This document shows, one piece after another, positions 50,948 to 60,645 of a stretch of 64,000 bases of DNA. The DNA is from Planococcus koreensis (GTDB lineage: Bacteria; Bacillota; Bacilli; Bacillales_A; Planococcaceae). Under the pieces are notes generated by a model. It did not search any database. It saw only the letters and a list, made by a program, of their open reading frames with translations, and was not told the DNA's origin. The stretch's first letter is position 1. Each line of letters starts with the position of its first letter. The stretch covers positions 1 to 64,000 of the forward strand of contig NZ_RQII01000019.1 in assembly GCF_004761975.1 (NCBI RefSeq). Reading direction: 5' to 3'. The translations under genes were made by a program, and so were the position numbers.

Positions 50948-51375
50948 TATAAGTTGAACTAAAGAAGTATCATATTGAAAATCGCTTCGGACGCTTTGGG
51001 AAGGGCAAAGACGATTGCTCCTGCGCAAGCTCGTCGCAAAGAAGTTGCCAAAAGTATTTGGCACTCCTTGGCTCTCGCAATGAGACGACATGAACACTCG
51101 TCTCATTGCTTCGCCTAGCCCCTTGACGCGCCTCCGCTAAGATATCTCTCGATATGGAGCAAAACAGCGAAGAAAACCGTACTGCTCCTGCAGTACTGCG
51201 CACTTCGTCGCAAAGACTTGGCCTCGCTAGTTCGGCCAATGTCTTGCCTGCGGGAAAGCGAGATAGCCGAGACCCCGCAAGGAGCAAAGCGACTGAGGAG
51301 GCTTGGTGCTCGCCCGCGGCAAGCGTAGCTGTTTTGCGGAATATCGATTATGAATATTCATTAGTTCAACTTATA
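50948..51375. mobile_element. 428-bp MITE-like element with terminal inverted repeats
   Basis: The ends are perfect 15-bp inverted repeats, TATAAGTTGAACTAA (50948-50962) and TTAGTTCAACTTATA (51361-51375). Weaker complementarity continues about 20 bases inwards. TA dinucleotides at the ends fit a TA target-site duplication of the IS630/mariner kind. There is no open frame encoding a transposase. Inside are two core repeats (51016-51063 and 51182-51245) and a nested inverted pair, GCAAAACAGC (51159-51168) with GCTGTTTTGC (51328-51337). Mobility is inferred from the ends only. Confidence 0.55.
51159..51337. repeat. Interspersed structured repeat nested in the MITE-like element
   Basis: Bounded by the inverted ends GCAAAACAGC and GCTGTTTTGC. 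It contains the module TGCTCCTGCAG...TTCGTCGCAAAGA, followed by a hairpin AAGACTTGGCC/GGCCAATGTCTT (51213-51223 with 51234-51245). The blocks GAGACCCCGCA, GACTGAGGAGGCT and GCCCGCGG follow. The block order equals that of the complement of the element at 47137-47309. The arms of both inner and outer stems differ between the two elements yet remain complementary. Confidence 0.65.
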
Positions 51376-51485
51376 TAGGTGAATATCGTAGAAAGGATTA
51401 TTTAACACAGGCTATTGCAATTTCCTGAAATGGCGCTAAAATTAAAAATAAGAACAAACGTTCCCTTTTTGAGGAGGTGCTAAGA

Positions 51486-51851
51486 ATGCCGTTAATCTCA
51501 CAAGAGGAAATCGTCTATTTTGAAAAAGCGATGTATTTGCCGATGGTGCTGATCATTTTGGAGCGCGACCGTGCATTATTCGAACAGGGTTCTTTTAAAT
51601 TGAAGAGGCCATACGTTGAATTGGTGGATGGAGCGATTCGGAAAGTTCAGAAGGAGCTGAAGGAAACGAACATCCATATGCGCAAGCAGCATATGAAAAT
51701 GCTGAAGGGGACAGGCGATGACACCTTTACTGAATATGTCTTTTACCATGGGGGCTACGAAGATCACAGGCGCTATTTGAATTTGCGCCTACGCAATCAA
51801 GTGGAGGAGCTGCTGCGAATCTATTTGGCGATGGCCCACCGGGAGATTTAA
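51486..51851 (+). CDS. yhjD: YhjD-like protein
   Basis: Protein of 121 residues, mainly helical, with a conserved ILERDRALFEQGSFKLKRPYVEL segment. It also has DTFTEYVFYHGGYEDHRRYLNLRLRNQVEELL, closely resembling B. subtilis YhjD. The ATG at 51486 follows GGAGGTGCTAAGA. Its function is unknown. It lies next to comK, as in B. subtilis, and is convergent with it. Confidence 0.8.
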   Translation: MPLISQEEIVYFEKAMYLPMVLIILERDRALFEQGSFKLKRPYVELVDGAIRKVQKELKETNIHMRKQHMKMLKGTGDDTFTEYVFYHGGYEDHRRYLNLRLRNQVEELLRIYLAMAHREI

Positions 51852-51897
51852 CCAGGGCCGCCAGCCGCAAAATGGACGATAACTGAAGTTTCGGCGG

Positions 51898-52452
51898 TCA
51901 ATCCATCGGATGCTGAGCGCGGGGCGGATATCGCCGCTTCGTCAAATAGACCATCTGCTGTTTATGGATTTGCTGGGAATTCCTGAAAAAGCGGCGCAGC
52001 GAACCGGCAAACGAATGCTGGTTTCTGAGGGCGATGGGCGAGACGTCAAGCGGTACGCTGATGCCGTTGCTCAAGTGCACAAGGCTTCCTTTAATCGTGT
52101 CTTCACTGTCGATCAACTCGACCGCATCAAAATTGAACCAAACAGAATCGCGGTTCTTCGGTGAATGGGTAGGAAAGAAAATGAGCGGGCTGCCGTAATA
52201 TTCCCCGATGATGACAGGTGGCTTATGTTTGACCCGGATCGCTTTCTGGGAATAGAGGGTGGCGCTTTCGAGGGATCCCCTGTAAAATCTGCACGAAGAG
52301 CTGATGATTTTATAGACGGATTCCTCTACGATGAATTCGCTGCGGTCTTCAATGACCCGCGTCCAGTTTCTATGGCCGTCAATATACGGCAAAAGTGCAT
52401 AGGTATTGCTGCACACCGTATATGATAAGAGCTGATGATTCTTTTTGCTCAT
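51898..52452 (-). CDS. comK: Competence transcription factor ComK
   Basis: DNA-binding protein of 184 residues of the ComK family. Recognisable blocks are VYKIISSSCRFYRGS, the strongly conserved IRVKHKPPVII, a PLIFFPTHSPKNRDSVWFN segment and VHLSNGISVPLDVSPIALRNQ. ComK activates the late competence (DNA uptake) genes in Bacillus by binding paired AT-boxes. The C-terminal tail after about residue 160 is short and basic, where B. subtilis ComK carries its MecA/ClpC-targeting region, so degradation control may differ. An A/T-rich upstream region could hold AT-boxes, but no clear AAAA-N5-TTTT pair was confirmed. Confidence 0.85.
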   Translation of the reverse strand: MSKKNHQLLSYTVCSNTYALLPYIDGHRNWTRVIEDRSEFIVEESVYKIISSSCRFYRGSLESATLYSQKAIRVKHKPPVIIGEYYGSPLIFFPTHSPKNRDSVWFNFDAVELIDSEDTIKGSLVHLSNGISVPLDVSPIALRNQHSFAGSLRRFFRNSQQIHKQQMVYLTKRRYPPRAQHPMD

Positions 52453-52629
52453 GTATTATACACCCCTCAAATTTACTATACATATAACATTATAAGGAAA
52501 AAATGCAAATTAGCAAAGGCTTTGCGGAGTAAAATAAAATATATTCTATTTCATTAGAATTTTCAAAAAACGATTGTTCTTTGCAAAATTATATTGTATA
52601 CTAATGAAAAGCATTCGGGGTGATGAAGA

Positions 52630-52869
52630 ATGGAAAACTATTATTCTTACGCTGATTTCATGAAAGCGATGGCTCAAACAAAGAAAGCGACTGAAGCGGA
52701 AAAACTTCTGAACGATATCTACCTGGATTTATTCCTGAAGCATGTTCACCGCTCTCAGCAAGAAGAACAGCTGATGAACCTCATCGACGAAGCCCTGGAC
52801 AATAACGACCGTGAAGCATTCAACACGTATAGCGAACAATTGAAGACATTAAAACACGAAGAAGAATGA
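52630..52869 (+). CDS. IDEAL domain protein
   Basis: Protein of 79 residues. It is helical, with the C-terminal IDEAL motif (LMNLIDEALDNNDREAFNTYSEQL) that names the domain. This domain is found alone or at the end of several Bacillales regulatory or adaptor proteins. GGGGTGATG precedes the ATG. It is transcribed divergently from comK, with about 180 bases between them. A functional link with competence control is possible but only inferred from position. Confidence 0.8.
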   Translation: MENYYSYADFMKAMAQTKKATEAEKLLNDIYLDLFLKHVHRSQQEEQLMNLIDEALDNNDREAFNTYSEQLKTLKHEEE

Positions 52870-52896
52870 GCAAGCAGCTTTCTAATAGAATAAGAT

Positions 52897-52934
52897 TCAA
52901 AAATGCATCGGACTCAGTCCGATGCATTTTTTTG
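52897..52934 (+). terminator. Terminator of the IDEAL-domain gene
   Basis: AAAATGCATCGGA (52900-52912) pairs with TCCGATGCATTTT (52918-52930) and is followed by T residues. Confidence 0.88.
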
Positions 52935-53014
52935 CGTTTTAGGGCAACGAAGGTGCTCTGCAAAGGAGAATAGATTCTTCTATGCACCATTGAAGATTCA
53001 AAAGAAATAGCGAA

Positions 53015-53060
53015 AAAACATATGTTCGCTTTTTGTTAGGGGATTTTTAGGGCATATGAT
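53015..53060 (+). promoter_or_regulatory. LexA (DinR) box and promoter of uvrB-uvrA
   Basis: AAAACATATGTTCG (53015-53028) matches the Gram-positive LexA consensus CGAACATATGTTCG at 12 of 14 positions. It lies immediately upstream of TTGTTA (53033-53038), a 16-base spacer and TATGAT (53055-53060). The uvrBA operon is a classical SOS regulon member, so the context fits. Confidence 0.78.
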
Positions 53061-53096
53061 AAAATAGAGACAATGAACGAACGGAGGGCATCAACC

Positions 53097-55079
53097 ATGA
53101 AACAGGAATTCAATCTTCAGGCACCCTATGAGCCTGCAGGCGATCAGCCGGCTGCAATTGCCGAACTGACGCAAGGAATCATCAACGGCAAGAAATGCCA
53201 GACGCTGCTCGGGGCGACAGGGACAGGGAAGACGTATACAATGTCGAACGTCATCCAGCAAGTGAAAAAGCCGACGCTCGTGATGGCGCATAATAAAACT
53301 TTGGCAGGGCAGCTCTACAGCGAATTCAAGGAATTTTTCCCGGATAATGCGGTTGAGTATTTTGTCAGCTACTACGATTATTACCAGCCGGAAGCCTATG
53401 TGCCTCAATCGGATACGTTCATCGAAAAAGATGCCAGCATCAATGATGAAATCGATAAACTGCGCCACTCGGCGACGAGTTCGTTGTTCGAGCGCGATGA
53501 CGTCATCGTCATTGCCTCCGTCTCTTGCATCTATGGCCTCGGATCCCCGAAAGAATATCGGGAGCTCGTGGTTTCGTTGCGCAAAGGGATGGAAATCGAG
53601 CGCAACCAGCTGTTGCGAAAACTGGTCGATGTGCAATACGAGCGCAATGACATCAACTTTATCCGCGGAACGTTCCGCGTACGGGGCGATGTGGTGGAAA
53701 TTTTCCCGGCATCGCGCGATGAACGCTGCCTGCGCGTAGAATTTTTCGGCGATGAAATCGACCGCATCCGTGAAGTGGATGCATTGACGGGCGAAATCAT
53801 CGGTGAACGTGAACACGTCGCGATTTTCCCAGCATCCCACTTTGTTACGCGTGAAGATAAGATGGTCAAGGCAATCGCCAACATCGAAGAAGAGTTGGAA
53901 GAGCGCCTGAAAGAGATGCGCGCTGAAGACAAGCTGTTGGAAGCACAGCGCTTGGAGCAGCGTACGCGCTACGATTTGGAAATGATGCGCGAAATGGGCT
54001 TCTGCTCAGGCATCGAGAACTATTCAAGGCATTTGACGCTGCGGCCAGCTGGCGCGCAGCCTTATACGCTCATCGATTATTTCCCGGAAGATTTCCTGTT
54101 GGTTGTCGATGAAAGCCACGTGACGCTGCCGCAGGTGCGCGGCATGTTCAATGGTGACCAAGCGCGCAAGAAAGTGCTTGTCGACCATGGTTTCCGCCTG
54201 CCTTCGGCAATGGACAATCGCCCGTTGACCTTCACGGAATTTGAAGAGCATATCCATCAAGCGGTATTCGTATCGGCAACGCCGGGGCCATATGAGCTTG
54301 AACACACGCCGGAAATGGTCGAGCAGATCATCCGGCCGACAGGGCTCTTGGATCCGACCATCGAAGTGCGGCCTATCGAAGGGCAAATCGATGATTTAAT
54401 GGACGAAATCCGCCAGCGCACCGAGCGCAACGAGCGGGTTCTGGTGACGACGCTGACGAAGAAAATGTCGGAAGACCTCACCGCTTATCTGAAAGAAGCG
54501 GGCATCAAAGTCAATTACCTGCATTCCGAAATCAAAACACTCGAACGCATCGAAATCATCCGGGAACTGCGGATGGGCGTCTACGATGTCCTTGTCGGCA
54601 TCAACTTGCTGCGTGAAGGGCTGGATATTCCAGAGGTGTCGCTAGTGACGATTCTGGATGCGGACAAAGAAGGGTTCCTGCGTTCTGAGCGTTCATTGAT
54701 CCAAACGATGGGCCGCGCTGCGCGGAACTCGAATGGGCACGTTATCATGTACGCCGACAGAATGACGGATTCGATGACGAAAGCGATCGATGAAACGACG
54801 CGCCGGCGCACGATCCAGGCGGCTTATAATGAAGAACACGGCATCACGCCGATTACGATACAAAAGAAAATCCGCGACGTCATCCGCGCTACAGAGGCTG
54901 CGGAAGAAGGCGAAGAATATGTATCAAAAGCAGTATCGGGCAAAAAGCTCAAAAAAGAAGACCGCGTAAAACTCATTTCCCTGCTCGAAAAAGAAATGAA
55001 GGAAGCGGCCAAAGCGCTTGATTTTGAACGCGCAGCTGAATTGCGCGATACAGTGCTCGAATTGAAAGCGGAAGGATGA
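53097..55079 (+). CDS. uvrB: Excinuclease ABC subunit B
   Basis: DNA damage-recognition helicase-like protein of 660 residues. It has Walker [11 protein letters not shown] (about 38), a beta-hairpin region [14 protein letters not shown] (about 91-104), helicase motifs VDESH and [15 protein letters not shown], and the MGRAARN motif. The C-terminal UVR domain binds UvrC ([22 protein letters not shown]). The true start is ATG at 53097, after GGAGGGCATCAACC; an upstream in-frame ATG has no ribosome-binding site. It is co-transcribed with uvrA, only 6 bases downstream. Confidence 0.97.
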   Translation: MKQEFNLQAPYEPAGDQPAAIAELTQGIINGKKCQTLLGATGTGKTYTMSNVIQQVKKPTLVMAHNKTLAGQLYSEFKEFFPDNAVEYFVSYYDYYQPEAYVPQSDTFIEKDASINDEIDKLRHSATSSLFERDDVIVIASVSCIYGLGSPKEYRELVVSLRKGMEIERNQLLRKLVDVQYERNDINFIRGTFRVRGDVVEIFPASRDERCLRVEFFGDEIDRIREVDALTGEIIGEREHVAIFPASHFVTREDKMVKAIANIEEELEERLKEMRAEDKLLEAQRLEQRTRYDLEMMREMGFCSGIENYSRHLTLRPAGAQPYTLIDYFPEDFLLVVDESHVTLPQVRGMFNGDQARKKVLVDHGFRLPSAMDNRPLTFTEFEEHIHQAVFVSATPGPYELEHTPEMVEQIIRPTGLLDPTIEVRPIEGQIDDLMDEIRQRTERNERVLVTTLTKKMSEDLTAYLKEAGIKVNYLHSEIKTLERIEIIRELRMGVYDVLVGINLLREGLDIPEVSLVTILDADKEGFLRSERSLIQTMGRAARNSNGHVIMYADRMTDSMTKAIDETTRRRTIQAAYNEEHGITPITIQKKIRDVIRATEAAEEGEEYVSKAVSGKKLKKEDRVKLISLLEKEMKEAAKALDFERAAELRDTVLELKAEG

Positions 55080-55085
55080 TTAGAC

Positions 55086-57968
55086 TTGAAAAACCAAGAG
55101 ATACGCATACAAGGCGCACGCGCCCATAATTTAAAAAATATAGATGTAGTCATCCCGCGTGACCAGCTCGTTGTCATGACGGGTTTATCCGGTTCCGGAA
55201 AATCTTCATTGGCGTTTGATACGATTTATGCAGAAGGGCAGCGCAGATATGTTGAATCGCTGTCTTCTTATGCGCGCCAATTTTTAGGGCAAATGGATAA
55301 GCCGGACGTGGATTTAATTGAAGGGCTGTCCCCGGCTATTTCGATCGACCAGAAAACCACAAGCAAAAATCCGCGTTCCACAGTTGCGACTGTGACAGAA
55401 ATCTACGATTATATGCGCTTGATGTACGCGCGGGTCGGGAAACCGATTTGCCCGAACCACGGCATCGAGATTTCGTCACAGACCATCGAGCAGATGGTTG
55501 ACCGGATCGTGGATTATCCGGAACGCACAAAAATGCAGATTCTGGCTCCAATCGTCTCCGGGCGTAAAGGAACACACGCGAAGCTTTTGGAAGACATCAA
55601 GAAACAGGGGTATGTCAGAGTACGCATCAACGGCGAATTGATTGACCTGGATGATGACATCAATTTGGATAAGAACAAAAAGCATAATATTGAAGTGGTC
55701 ATTGACCGGATTGTCATGAAAGACAATATTGCGCCGCGCCTCAGCGACTCGCTGGAATCCGCATTGCGGCTGGCAGAAGGGCGCGTATTGGTCGATGTCA
55801 TGGAAAAAGAAGAATTGCTGTTCAGCGAACACCACGCTTGCCCAATTTGCGGATTTTCAATCGGCGAACTGGAGCCGCGCATGTTTTCGTTCAACTCGCC
55901 GTTTGGCGCATGTCCGGAATGCGACGGCCTCGGCCATAAACTGGAAGTGGATCCTGAACTCGTGATACCCGATTGGAATTTGTCTTTGAAGCAAGGGGCC
56001 ATTGTTCCTTGGCAGCCGACAAGCTCCCAATATTATCCGCAGCTCCTGCAGGCGGTTTGCAAACATTATAAAATCGACATGGATATCGCAGTAAGCGATT
56101 TGCCGGAAGAACACATCAATATTTTGATGCGGGGTTCTGGCTCGGACAAAATCCGTTTCCGCTACGAGAATGATTACGGGCAGATCCGTGATAACCACAT
56201 CAATTTTGAAGGCGTGCTGTCGAACGTTGACCGCCGCTACCGTGAAACATCATCGGATTATATCCGGGAACAAATGGAGAAATTCATGGGCCAACAGCCG
56301 TGCCCGACTTGCGAAGGGTACCGCTTGAAACCCGAATCGCTGTCTGTAAAAGTGAACGGTTTGCATATCGGAACCGTGTCGGAATTCTCCATTATTGAAG
56401 CGGACGAGTTCTTCAAAAATCTGGAACTGTCCGAAAAAGATATGGCAATCGCCAAACTTATTTTGCGGGAAATCCGCGAACGGGTCGGCTTTTTGATCAA
56501 TGTCGGCTTGGATTATTTGACGCTGAACCGTGCATCCGGCACATTGTCCGGCGGTGAAGCCCAGCGGATCCGCTTGGCGACGCAAATCGGCTCACGGCTC
56601 ACCGGCGTACTTTATATCTTGGATGAGCCATCAATCGGCTTGCACCAGCGCGATAATGACCGGCTCATCAGTACATTGAAAAATATGCGGGATATCGGCA
56701 ATACGCTCATTGTGGTCGAACACGATGAAGATACGATGCTTGCGGCGGATTACTTGATCGACGTCGGACCGGGCGCAGGCGTCCATGGCGGCGAAATCAT
56801 TGCAGCCGGTACGCCGCAAAAAGTCATGAAGAACCGGAAGTCATTGACTGGCCAGTACTTGAGCGGCAAGAAGTTCATTCCGCTGCCAGCCGAGCGCCGC
56901 ACCTCTGATGGGCGCAAGATTTCAATCCGCGGAGCGAGCCAGAACAATTTGAAGAATGTCGATATCGATATTCCGCTTGGGCTGTTTACTGCGGTGACGG
57001 GGGTTTCAGGTTCGGGTAAAAGTACCTTGATCAACGAAATCCTGTATAAATCATTGGCCCATAAATTAAACCGGGCAAAAGCGAAGCCAGGGCATCACGT
57101 ATCGGTTGAAGGCATCGAAGAGCTCGAAAAAGTCATCGACATCGACCAGTCGCCAATCGGACGGACGCCTAGATCGAATCCGGCGACATACACCGGGGTT
57201 TTCGATGATATCCGCGATGTTTTCGCCATGACGAACGAAGCGAAAGTGCGCGGCTATAAAAAAGGCCGTTTCAGCTTCAATGTCAAGGGCGGACGCTGTG
57301 AAGCATGCCGTGGAGATGGTATCATTAAAATAGAAATGCATTTCCTGCCGGATGTCTACGTGCCATGTGAAGTCTGCCATGGCAAACGGTACAACCGGGA
57401 AACGCTGGAAGTGAAATACAAAGACACGAACATTGCAGATGTTCTGGCAATGACCGTGGAAGACGCGTACGCATTCTTTGAGAACGTTCCGAAAATCAAC
57501 CGCAAACTGAAGACCATCGTCGATGTAGGCTTGGGCTATATTACACTGGGCCAACCGGCGACGACTTTGTCCGGTGGTGAAGCACAGCGAGTGAAGCTGG
57601 CTTCAGAGCTGCACAAACGCTCGAACGGCAAGTCGTTCTATATCCTGGATGAACCGACGACCGGCCTTCACGCGGACGACATTTCACGCTTGCTGAAAGT
57701 TCTTCAGCGCCTTGTTGATAACGGCGATACGGTATTGACCATCGAGCATAATTTGGATGTCATCAAGACGGCCGACCATATCATCGACTTGGGTCCTGAA
57801 GGCGGAGACAAAGGCGGAACCATTCTGGCAGCAGGAACGCCGGAACAAATCGCCGAAGTGAAAAATTCCTATACCGGCAAGTATTTGAAGCCGATCCTTG
57901 AACGCGATCGCGCACGGATGGAAACCTTGGTGTCAAAAGCCACGCGCAAGAAAAAAGCAGCGAAGTGA
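55086..57968 (+). CDS. uvrA: Excinuclease ABC subunit A
   Basis: DNA damage sensor of 960 residues with two ABC ATPase modules. Walker A sites are GLSGSGKSS (about 32) and GVSGSGKST (about 640). Two signature motifs LSGGEAQR are present. Zinc fingers are CPICGF...CPEC (about 254-280) and CEACRGDG...CEVC (about 738-765). TTG start at 55086 with GGAAGGATGA upstream. With UvrB and UvrC it performs nucleotide excision repair. The Lys-rich C-terminus is typical. No clear terminator precedes the next gene. Confidence 0.97.
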   Translation: MKNQEIRIQGARAHNLKNIDVVIPRDQLVVMTGLSGSGKSSLAFDTIYAEGQRRYVESLSSYARQFLGQMDKPDVDLIEGLSPAISIDQKTTSKNPRSTVATVTEIYDYMRLMYARVGKPICPNHGIEISSQTIEQMVDRIVDYPERTKMQILAPIVSGRKGTHAKLLEDIKKQGYVRVRINGELIDLDDDINLDKNKKHNIEVVIDRIVMKDNIAPRLSDSLESALRLAEGRVLVDVMEKEELLFSEHHACPICGFSIGELEPRMFSFNSPFGACPECDGLGHKLEVDPELVIPDWNLSLKQGAIVPWQPTSSQYYPQLLQAVCKHYKIDMDIAVSDLPEEHINILMRGSGSDKIRFRYENDYGQIRDNHINFEGVLSNVDRRYRETSSDYIREQMEKFMGQQPCPTCEGYRLKPESLSVKVNGLHIGTVSEFSIIEADEFFKNLELSEKDMAIAKLILREIRERVGFLINVGLDYLTLNRASGTLSGGEAQRIRLATQIGSRLTGVLYILDEPSIGLHQRDNDRLISTLKNMRDIGNTLIVVEHDEDTMLAADYLIDVGPGAGVHGGEIIAAGTPQKVMKNRKSLTGQYLSGKKFIPLPAERRTSDGRKISIRGASQNNLKNVDIDIPLGLFTAVTGVSGSGKSTLINEILYKSLAHKLNRAKAKPGHHVSVEGIEELEKVIDIDQSPIGRTPRSNPATYTGVFDDIRDVFAMTNEAKVRGYKKGRFSFNVKGGRCEACRGDGIIKIEMHFLPDVYVPCEVCHGKRYNRETLEVKYKDTNIADVLAMTVEDAYAFFENVPKINRKLKTIVDVGLGYITLGQPATTLSGGEAQRVKLASELHKRSNGKSFYILDEPTTGLHADDISRLLKVLQRLVDNGDTVLTIEHNLDVIKTADHIIDLGPEGGDKGGTILAAGTPEQIAEVKNSYTGKYLKPILERDRARMETLVSKATRKKKAAK

Positions 57969-58069
57969 AACTTTTTACAGTGCTGGACGTATCAATTAAA
58001 AGAATACTAATTTCGGTTTGGGTTTAGCTCGCGCTTTTCACGAAACCGATTATGAGGAGGCCGCAACAC

Positions 58070-59245
58070 ATGCAAAGCGAAAAAGAACGCATTTTGGACA
58101 TGGTGGAAAATGGCACAATTTCGGCGAGGGAAGCAGTTGAACTATTAAAAGCGATTGACGGCGGCGGAAGCCAGTCTTCACGCAATGATTCTTACGGCCG
58201 TGAAGATTACCGGGAAAAACGCGGCAGACGCGGCTTCTTCAGACCGGAAGACATGATCAAAAAAGTCTCGAAAGATTTCTCTCGTGACTTCACGAAAGAT
58301 TTTTCGAAAAACGTTTCAAAAGACTTGAACCAATTGAGCGACCGCATGATGGAATTCATGCAAAGCTCAGTCGGCAAATTGAAAACGATGGAATTCGATT
58401 CGCCATTTGGCGAAGCTCTGCAATTTCACCATACATTCCGTTTGGAAAACATGGACATCACGAACATCATTGCTGACATTGCAAACGGCCAATTGGAAAT
58501 TTTCCCTTCACAGGACGATTCCATCCGCGCGGAATGCAGCGTGAAAGCGTACCGTGCAGAATCGGAAACGCAGGCGAAAGAGGATTTCCTCGATAAATTC
58601 GTCTTTATCGGTGATGGCCAGAAACTGCGCATCATCAGCGATATGAAAACAACTCAAGTGAACGTGGTGTTGTATGTTCCTGAGAAATCCTACGAACACA
58701 TCACTGCACGCTTGTTCAACGGCGGTTTCGCCATCAAGCGCATTGACACGGCGATTTTGAAAGTCAAAACAGCAAATGGAAAAATCGACATGAAAAATGT
58801 CGCATTTGATTCCGCTGAATTGGAAACGGCAAATGGCGCAATCCAAGTGCAAGAAGTGACAGGCAAGGATCTGGAAACAGAAACGCTGAACGGCCGCATT
58901 TACGTCGACGGTGATATTCAAAAAGCCGAAGCAAAATCGCTGAATGGCAATATTGTGGTCACTTCCCGCTGTAAAGACGCACGCAAAGTGGAAGCGAAGA
59001 CGTTGGCAGGCAATGTTGAAATCTACATTCCTTCCCACTTGCCATTGAGCGGCGAAGTTTCATCAAACCTCGGCAAAATGGATCTTTTGCTGCCGGATGT
59101 TGAATACACGCACGAACAAGGGCAATTTATGCAAAAAACGATCCGTTTCAGCAAAGAAAGCGGAGAAGCTGTAGCTGCACCGCTTTTGGTATACGGCGAA
59201 ACGAAAACAGGATCCGTCCTCGTTCGTTATTTCACAATCGATTAA
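58070..59245 (+). CDS. yvlB: YvlB-like protein with DUF4097 beta-helix
   Basis: Protein of 391 residues. An N-terminal helical SHOCT-like region (MQSEKERILDMVENGTIS...AREAVELLKAI) and a basic, Phe/Lys-rich linker with KDFSRDFTKDFSKNVSKDL repeats lead to a C-terminal DUF4097 right-handed beta-helix. There, short repeats such as LKTANGKIDMKNV, LETANGAIQVQEV, LETETLNGRIYVDG and AKSLNGNIVV are seen. GAGGAGG precedes the ATG at 58070. yvlB follows uvrBA in Bacillus and is associated with envelope stress (Lia/Psp-like) responses. The function is not established. Confidence 0.82.
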   Translation: MQSEKERILDMVENGTISAREAVELLKAIDGGGSQSSRNDSYGREDYREKRGRRGFFRPEDMIKKVSKDFSRDFTKDFSKNVSKDLNQLSDRMMEFMQSSVGKLKTMEFDSPFGEALQFHHTFRLENMDITNIIADIANGQLEIFPSQDDSIRAECSVKAYRAESETQAKEDFLDKFVFIGDGQKLRIISDMKTTQVNVVLYVPEKSYEHITARLFNGGFAIKRIDTAILKVKTANGKIDMKNVAFDSAELETANGAIQVQEVTGKDLETETLNGRIYVDGDIQKAEAKSLNGNIVVTSRCKDARKVEAKTLAGNVEIYIPSHLPLSGEVSSNLGKMDLLLPDVEYTHEQGQFMQKTIRFSKESGEAVAAPLLVYGETKTGSVLVRYFTID

Positions 59246-59360
59246 TAACAATGGGCCGGCATGTGCAAGCATGCCGGTTTTTCCTATGGAGAAATAATAG
59301 GTAAACCTGGCTGCAGCTATAAAGCGGCTGTTTGGGCAAACATGATGGAGGGGAAGCTGA

Positions 59361-60602
59361 ATGGATAAAATGGTTATCGCACCAGAAGTGACAGAGGCAT
59401 TCGAAAAGCTCAAGAAGTTTGAGGCAGTGGAAAAAGGCTTGGCGTTCATCGAGCACGATCACGAGCGTACAGTGAAAGAACAAATTGAACTGACCGAAAT
59501 CCCGGCTCCGCCGTTCAAAGAGCAGCAGCGGGCAGAGGAATTTATGCGCCGCCTGCAGGAGTTGCAGCTTGAAGATGTGCAGATGGACGAAGAAGGGAAT
59601 GTATTCGGCGTGCGCCGCGGATCGGAAAATGGACCGAAGATTTTCGTCTCAGCGCATTTGGATACCGTATTTCCGGAAGGCACTGACACAACTGTGCACC
59701 AAAAGGACGGTGTGCTCCATGCACCGGGAATCGGCGACGATACACGTGGGCTCGCAGAATTATTGGCAGTGGTCCGGGCAATGAACGAAGTGGGCATCGT
59801 TACAAGCGGCGATATCCTATTCGGCGGCACTGTGGGGGAAGAAGGGGCTGGCGACTTGCGGGGCGTCAAAGCATTTTTTGCCGAGCACGACGATATCGAC
59901 GGTTTTGTTTCTCTCGATGGTGAAGGCGACAATCATATCATCTACAAGGCAACAGGCAGTTTCCGGTATACGATTACATATAAAGGTCCAGGCGGCCATA
60001 GCTTTGCGGCGTTTGGTACACCAAGCGCAACCCATGCTTTAGGCCGTGCCATTGCGGCCATTGCAGACCTTGAAACGCCGTCGGAACCCAAAACGACATT
60101 TTCAGTCGGCGAGGTAACTGGCGGAACGTCCGTCAACGCGATTGCCCAGGAAGCGAGCATGTCCGTCGATCTACGCTCGAATGACAAAGGCGAACTGGAA
60201 AAATTGGAACAGCGTTTTTTGGCAATTGTGAAAAAAGCGGCAGCCGATGAAAATGAACGGTGGAAAGACGCCCGGCTGTCGGTGGACATTCACCGTTTCG
60301 GGCACCGGGCACCGGCAAGCCAGGACGCAGATTCACCGATTGTGCAGATTGCAGCAGCGGCAGTCAAAGCAATCGGCAAAGAACCGGACCTTGGCGTGCC
60401 GAGCAGCACCGATTCGAATCACCCGATGAGCTTGAACATCCCATCTGTCACGATGGGGCTCGGTGGCAAATTCGGCGGCGCGCATACACTTGAAGAATGG
60501 CATAACCCTGAAAACGGACATTTGGCGATTCAAAAGAGCTTTTTGGCCATCCTTGGCATGTCTGGTATTCCTGGCGTAATCGAACCGTTATTGAAAAAAT
60601 AA
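59361..60602 (+). CDS. M20 family metallopeptidase (PepT/ArgE-like)
   Basis: Di-zinc peptidase of 413 residues. The metal-site motifs are SAHLDTVFPEG (about 95), the bridging Asp in APGIGDDTRGLAEL (about 117), the catalytic Glu pair in GGTVGEEGAGDLRG (about 152) and a terminal GGAHTLEEWHNP. A lid domain with GPGGHSFAAFGTPSATHALG lies at about 205-320. This resembles the tripeptidase T-like group of M20. There is no signal peptide. The substrate is probably small peptides but is not determinable. It stands between yvlB and a convergent DUF1801 gene. Confidence 0.88.
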   Translation: MDKMVIAPEVTEAFEKLKKFEAVEKGLAFIEHDHERTVKEQIELTEIPAPPFKEQQRAEEFMRRLQELQLEDVQMDEEGNVFGVRRGSENGPKIFVSAHLDTVFPEGTDTTVHQKDGVLHAPGIGDDTRGLAELLAVVRAMNEVGIVTSGDILFGGTVGEEGAGDLRGVKAFFAEHDDIDGFVSLDGEGDNHIIYKATGSFRYTITYKGPGGHSFAAFGTPSATHALGRAIAAIADLETPSEPKTTFSVGEVTGGTSVNAIAQEASMSVDLRSNDKGELEKLEQRFLAIVKKAAADENERWKDARLSVDIHRFGHRAPASQDADSPIVQIAAAAVKAIGKEPDLGVPSSTDSNHPMSLNIPSVTMGLGGKFGGAHTLEEWHNPENGHLAIQKSFLAILGMSGIPGVIEPLLKK

Positions 60603-60645
60603 AACAACCCAGCAAAAGCATAACCGCTTTTGCTGGGTTGTTTTA
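60600..60645. terminator. Bidirectional terminator between M20 peptidase and DUF1801 genes
   Basis: A perfect 19-bp stem (60601-60619 with 60626-60644) with A and T tracts at the ends. It overlaps both gene ends. Confidence 0.88.

Noticed and set aside
50970-51287. A 105-residue minus-strand ORF within the MITE-like element
   Set aside because: It is made entirely of repeat sequence, lacks a Shine-Dalgarno sequence and resembles no protein family. It is not a transposase.
52480-52620. ComK AT-boxes (AAAA-N5-TTTT) controlling comK or the IDEAL gene
   Set aside because: The region is A/T-rich, but no pair of boxes with both half-sites intact and proper spacing was found.
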